Source: CAZTLI01 sp964614375 (lineage in GTDB: Bacteria; Chloroflexota; Anaerolineae; Aggregatilineales; Phototrophicaceae). Taken from it: DNA of 13,699 nt. The stretch covers positions 1-13,699 of the forward strand of contig CAZTLI010000104.1 of assembly GCA_964614375.1 (NCBI GenBank), given 5' to 3'. Shown in pieces: positions 12,562 through 13,699 of the stretch. The notes under the pieces were generated by a model. It saw only the letters and a program-made list of their open reading frames with translations. It was not told the origin of the DNA and did no database searches. Each line of letters begins with the position of its first letter. The stretch's first letter is position 1. The position numbers and the translations under genes were made by a program.

Positions 12562-13699
12562 TCATTCCGTCCGAATAGACCGTTGGGTAAGACCAGTAAG
12601 ATAATCACCATAATCAAGACCACCGATGCCGGGACAAGCGGCGGTGATGGGCGGAAGGGTTCTTCCAGAAAAGGCAGTTGAATGCCGATTTGTCCATATT
12701 TGATGATGAACTGTTGGATCAACCCCACCAGAATTGCGCCCGCCGCCGCACCGGGAAAGCTGGTTAATCCACCAATGGCAAGGGCAATCAACGCGGATAA
12801 CAGCAGGCGTGTGCCCATATCGACCGATAATCCAGTCGATGGCGCAGCGAGGATGCCGCCGAGAGTCGCCAGACCGACGCCTAACCCGAACACAATGGTG
12901 AATATCCGCCGCACGTTGATGCCCAATGCTTCGACCATTTCACTATCTTGCACACCGGCGCGGATAATCATGCCGATGCGCGTCCGTTGCAGTAACAACC
13001 ACACGGCAATCAAGACGATGATGCCGACGAGGATGATGAATATCTCGTTGTAACTGCGGATGCGACTGCCAAATAGACTGATGGTTGAGCAGTGATAGGT
13101 CAGAAAATCATTGAGCGATGCGGCAGGACAACCTTCGCCGCCACCTGTGAACAACGACGGGCGCGGCATCGTGAATTCAGGCCGTCCCCAGATCACCCGC
13201 ACGACTTCAATCAAAATGAAGCTCAAGCCGAGTGTAATCATCAATTGATAGATGGGGCGGTTGTAAAGCGGGCGTATCAGACTGGTTTCGATGAACATCC
13301 CCATCACAAAACCAAGACCGACGGCAATCGCAATCGCCACAAAGAAACGGATGGTCGTGTCCATCGTGAGTAAAAAGTCGGTCAGGCTGTCGTTGGCGAA
13401 AAAGGCGATGAGGCCACCTATCAACACGATCCCCGCCCACAGGAAAGACCGCGCGTTTATTTGTGTCTGCAATACACCGATGCGGTTTCGTAATTGGAAA
13501 CCGACAAGAGATGCCCCAAGTAATAGCCCACTCAATAATAAACCCGCAATCGCCAGCAATGGGGACAGGGTGTCAAAGGGTGGCGCGTCTGGCACGACCA
13601 GATTATTCTGGCTGAGGGCGAGTGAATAGGTGTTGGGGCTTTCTGCAAAAACGTCAGGATTCCAGACGGCGATAGGGTAATTCGACAAAATCGCAATCA
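12558..13699 (-). CDS. livH: LivH, branched-chain amino-acid ABC transporter permease, 5' end missing
   Basis: Permease partner of LivM. The frame is open to the right edge, so the gene starts outside the window. The apparent TTG at 13688 is not believed, since the family's N-terminal segment (GL..G..YAL.ALGL....G....N..HG) is absent from what is visible. Recognisable parts are FIETSLIRPLYNRPIYQLMITLG (residues about 132-154 of the visible frame), the loop RTRIGMIIRAGVQDSEMVEALGI, GLGVGLATLGGILAAP, and GLTSFPGAAAGAILVGL. Before these lies an extra stretch of about 100 residues with hydrophobic segments and a soluble loop that ordinary LivH proteins of about 290 aa do not have. This suggests an insertion in the N-terminal third. 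Confidence 0.9.
   Translation of the reverse strand, partial: IAILSNYPIAVWNPDVFAESPNTYSLALSQNNLVVPDAPPFDTLSPLLAIAGLLLSGLLLGASLVGFQLRNRIGVLQTQINARSFLWAGIVLIGGLIAFFANDSLTDFLLTMDTTIRFFVAIAIAVGLGFVMGMFIETSLIRPLYNRPIYQLMITLGLSFILIEVVRVIWGRPEFTMPRPSLFTGGGEGCPAASLNDFLTYHCSTISLFGSRIRSYNEIFIILVGIIVLIAVWLLLQRTRIGMIIRAGVQDSEMVEALGINVRRIFTIVFGLGVGLATLGGILAAPSTGLSVDMGTRLLLSALIALAIGGLTSFPGAAAGAILVGLIQQFIIKYGQIGIQLPFLEEPFRPSPPLVPASVVLIMVIILLVLPNGLFGRNE

Overview
The window looks like a piece of a moderate-GC bacterial chromosome, most likely from the Chloroflexota (Anaerolineae-like). This is inferred from gene content (LysW-dependent amino-acid synthesis, a stand-alone Flp-type pilin, a membrane-anchored SUOX-type molybdoenzyme, a decayed HicB-like ribbon-helix-helix gene, TPR and TIR-TPR proteins) and not from a marker gene. 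No tRNA, rRNA, CRISPR array or intact mobile element was seen.

Positions 1-2866 (minus strand) hold a carrier-protein-dependent biosynthetic operon, lysW-lysX-lysY-lysZ, with lysZ running off the left edge. LysW carries the growing intermediate on its C-terminal Glu, LysX attaches the substrate, LysZ phosphorylates it and LysY reduces it. The leader of about 390 nt in front of lysW is the most interesting part of the window. It encodes two separate short peptides rich in Lys codons (KKAKK and KKKCK). Each is followed by mutually exclusive antiterminator and intrinsic terminator helices. This looks like two ribosome-dependent lysine attenuators in series, and it argues that the operon makes lysine rather than arginine.

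Positions 2990-4296 (plus strand, divergent) hold a second unit of the same logic. A consensus-like promoter drives a 19-codon leader peptide with three consecutive Cys codons, a strong hairpin overlapping those codons and a long terminator-like hairpin. These are followed by a cysteine synthase gene. The intergenic region therefore pairs two divergent amino-acid pathways, each apparently sensed through its own tRNA charging state.

Positions 4336-6557 (minus) hold a 52-aa Flp/Fap-type pilin and a 564-aa oxidoreductase with a four-helix membrane domain, a Tat-like segment and a SUOX-type molybdopterin domain. Both have promoters and terminators that can be read. Positions 6595-6648 are three perfect copies of an 18-bp repeat. 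Next come a small membrane protein of unknown function (minus), then hisN (plus), and then a gap holding the frameshifted remains of a HicB-like antitoxin gene.

Positions 8599-10723 (plus) hold a membrane-anchored TPR protein and a TIR-TPR protein, the latter with its own promoter. Positions 10893-11471 are pdxT. Convergent to it, positions 11479-13699 (minus) are livM and livH of a branched-chain amino-acid ABC transporter; livH is cut by the right edge. Several genes thus concern amino-acid synthesis (Lys, Cys, His), a cofactor used by amino-acid enzymes (PLP) and amino-acid uptake.
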